Shown piece after piece: positions 4,634 through 5,710 of a DNA stretch of 5,710 nt. The translations under genes and the position numbers were made by a program. The stretch lies in assembly GCA_031275145.1 (NCBI GenBank), contig JAISPE010000232.1, positions 1-5,710 of the forward strand, written 5' to 3'. The notes beneath the pieces are model-generated. The model ran no database searches, was not told the DNA's origin, and saw nothing but the letters and a program-made list of their open reading frames with translations. This DNA is from Prevotellaceae bacterium (GTDB taxonomy: Bacteria; Bacteroidota; Bacteroidia; Bacteroidales; UBA932). Position 1 is the stretch's first letter. Each line of letters starts with the position of its first letter.

Positions 4634-5710
4634 TCACTTTATTATGTCCGGCGTCAGGATGATTACCATTTTATATTCTTTTCCGTGAAGGCAGCTGTCG
4701 TTATGCGTTTTGTATATAAACTCGACCTTTTTGGTATCGACGCCATAGAAAGCAATTGAAGGGTCTTGGTAGATATCTTTGCCGTTCATGACCACTGCGC
4801 CGCCGTAGACCGGAGTGGTTGATTCGGTCACGTAACTGTCGACGTCGTTGTCGGTGACGGAATAGTACTTCCACGTTCCGCGTGCGTCGATTCCGAACAG
4901 CTGGTTGATCTGCACCGCTTCGGCATGTTCGTAGCATATCCTGACCGTGTCGCGGAGCGGACGCATCCTGTCCGGTTTCAGGGTTTCGAGATAGACCCTG
5001 CGTCTGATGTCGACTGCACAGGGATTGCTCACCGTATAAGCGAGCGTGTACACACTGGCGTATGAACTGAAACTGTTTGCCGAAACCGTTCCGGATTCCG
5101 TGTCGATTATCGGGACGGGCGGCGAGACACTCTCCCACAGAATAGACGTTACCGCGAATGAATCAATGTATTTCGACAGATTGACAGAAGCGCCGGCGTC
5201 GGGACAGACACGTATCCGAAGGTCGGGATAGTTACCCAGCGATTGCGGATAGACTGTGATTTTCACCGAATCGGTGTGAACCGTTCCGCAGTCGTTGCCT
5301 GCCTGACGGCGATACCATGCCGTCTGTGTCAGTGCAGCGGCGGGAATATAATCTTCGGATGTTTCGCCGCTGATATCGTGCCAGTTTTCGCCGCTGTCTT
5401 CGCTGTATTGCCACTGATATGTTATTGCGCCGTTGCCTCCGCCTGCGGGCGACACGGAGACGAGTTTTTCCGGAACAGTACTGTAGCAAACCGTGTCGTC
5501 GGCTTCGATGCTGCCTGCTGTCAGGACGGGATATGCGTCGATGCGGACATTGAAGCGCGGTTTGACGGGTTTACCCTTGTAGAGAATTTCGACCCACAAA
5601 TCGGACGGCGCAGGCCAGTCGTTTGTTTCCTGCCAAAGGATAGCGTTGTCCGCCGGATCTGTCTGATTTGCGTACCAGCGATATGTTACATCACTGATAA
5701 TCTCGAAACC
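4634..5710 (-). CDS. Large surface/secreted protein with Ig-like domains, C-terminal part only
   Basis: The frame is open from the right edge to a TGA at 4634-4636, so 358 residues are visible and the N-terminus with any signal peptide is outside. A TTG at 5597-5599 is not the start: the 37 upstream codons are open and continue the style (VTYRWYANQTDPADNAILWQ). An Ig-like module covers about 5246-5515, with ITYQWQYSEDSGENW, an aromatic YRR and a strand ending VKITVYP. A second, less clear module follows (VCPDAGASVNLSKYID, then a Trp and NPCAVD). A third has ICYEHAEAVQINQLFG...GTWKYYS and ends near DSCLHGKEYKMVIILTP. Recurrent single cysteines and the 'V-x-L/I-N-x-L-G ... GTW' pattern are typical of long Bacteroidota cell-surface or gliding-type proteins. 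The end (PDIIK) does not look like a type IX secretion sorting domain. Exact role unknown; adhesion or surface structure is inferred. G+C is higher than in the ribosomal genes. Confidence 0.8.
   Translation of the reverse strand, partial: GFEIISDVTYRWYANQTDPADNAILWQETNDWPAPSDLWVEILYKGKPVKPRFNVRIDAYPVLTAGSIEADDTVCYSTVPEKLVSVSPAGGGNGAITYQWQYSEDSGENWHDISGETSEDYIPAAALTQTAWYRRQAGNDCGTVHTDSVKITVYPQSLGNYPDLRIRVCPDAGASVNLSKYIDSFAVTSILWESVSPPVPIIDTESGTVSANSFSSYASVYTLAYTVSNPCAVDIRRRVYLETLKPDRMRPLRDTVRICYEHAEAVQINQLFGIDARGTWKYYSVTDNDVDSYVTESTTPVYGGAVVMNGKDIYQDPSIAFYGVDTKKVEFIYKTHNDSCLHGKEYKMVIILTPDIIK

Noticed and set aside
4298..4759. Open frames on the + strand across the gpsA-surface protein gap (4298-4759, 4462-4662)
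   Set aside because: They run through the CACAAAG repeat and T-runs and overlap gpsA and the surface gene antisense; the protein composition is repeat-derived.
5597..5599. TTG as the start of the surface protein
   Set aside because: The same frame is open for 37 more codons to the window edge with the same domain-like composition, so the gene begins outside.
1..5710. tRNA, rRNA, insertion sequence or phage genes
   Set aside because: I found no cloverleaf, rRNA segment, transposase or integrase motif on either strand.

Overview
The window looks like chromosomal DNA of an uncultured or poorly studied member of the Bacteroidota, probably order Bacteroidales. Four things point there. The ribosomal proteins bS6, bS18 and bL9, the LDH-like malate dehydrogenase and GpsA all read like the Bacteroidota versions of these families. 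The best promoter upstream of rpsF fits the Bacteroidota pattern (TTTG, 20 bases, TAnnTTTG). None of the five complete-start genes with a free leader has a purine-rich Shine-Dalgarno sequence. The last gene encodes a cysteine-punctuated, Ig-like surface protein of a style common in this phylum. These assignments come from recognising motifs by eye, not from a database search.

Layout, left to right. Positions 1-301 are non-coding: a cluster of palindromic repeats (1-83), then an AT-rich stretch with a promoter (215-246). Positions 302-1399 hold a rpsF-rpsR-rplI ribosomal protein operon on the + strand, closed by a strong intrinsic terminator (1426-1465). A 225-base gap follows, with a short direct repeat (1502-1538) and a possible 21-codon leader ORF (1547-1612). 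Next is an acyl carrier protein phosphodiesterase family gene (acpH-like, + strand, 1625-2275). It ends at a 12-bp hairpin terminator that separates it from the convergent mdh.

The right half is on the - strand: mdh (2357-3298), gpsA (3425-4444), a repeat-rich gap (4445-4633), and the C-terminal 358 residues of a large surface or secreted protein whose start lies beyond the right edge (4634-5710). The last gene is visibly richer in G+C than the ribosomal operon.

Functionally this is mostly core housekeeping: small and large ribosomal subunit assembly, turnover of the acyl carrier protein prosthetic group, the malate/oxaloacetate step of central carbon metabolism, and supply of glycerol-3-phosphate for phospholipid synthesis. 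The less ordinary content is the three interspersed repeat families in the gaps (1-83, 1502-1538, 4557-4607) and the partial surface protein. I see no convincing new multi-gene system here.
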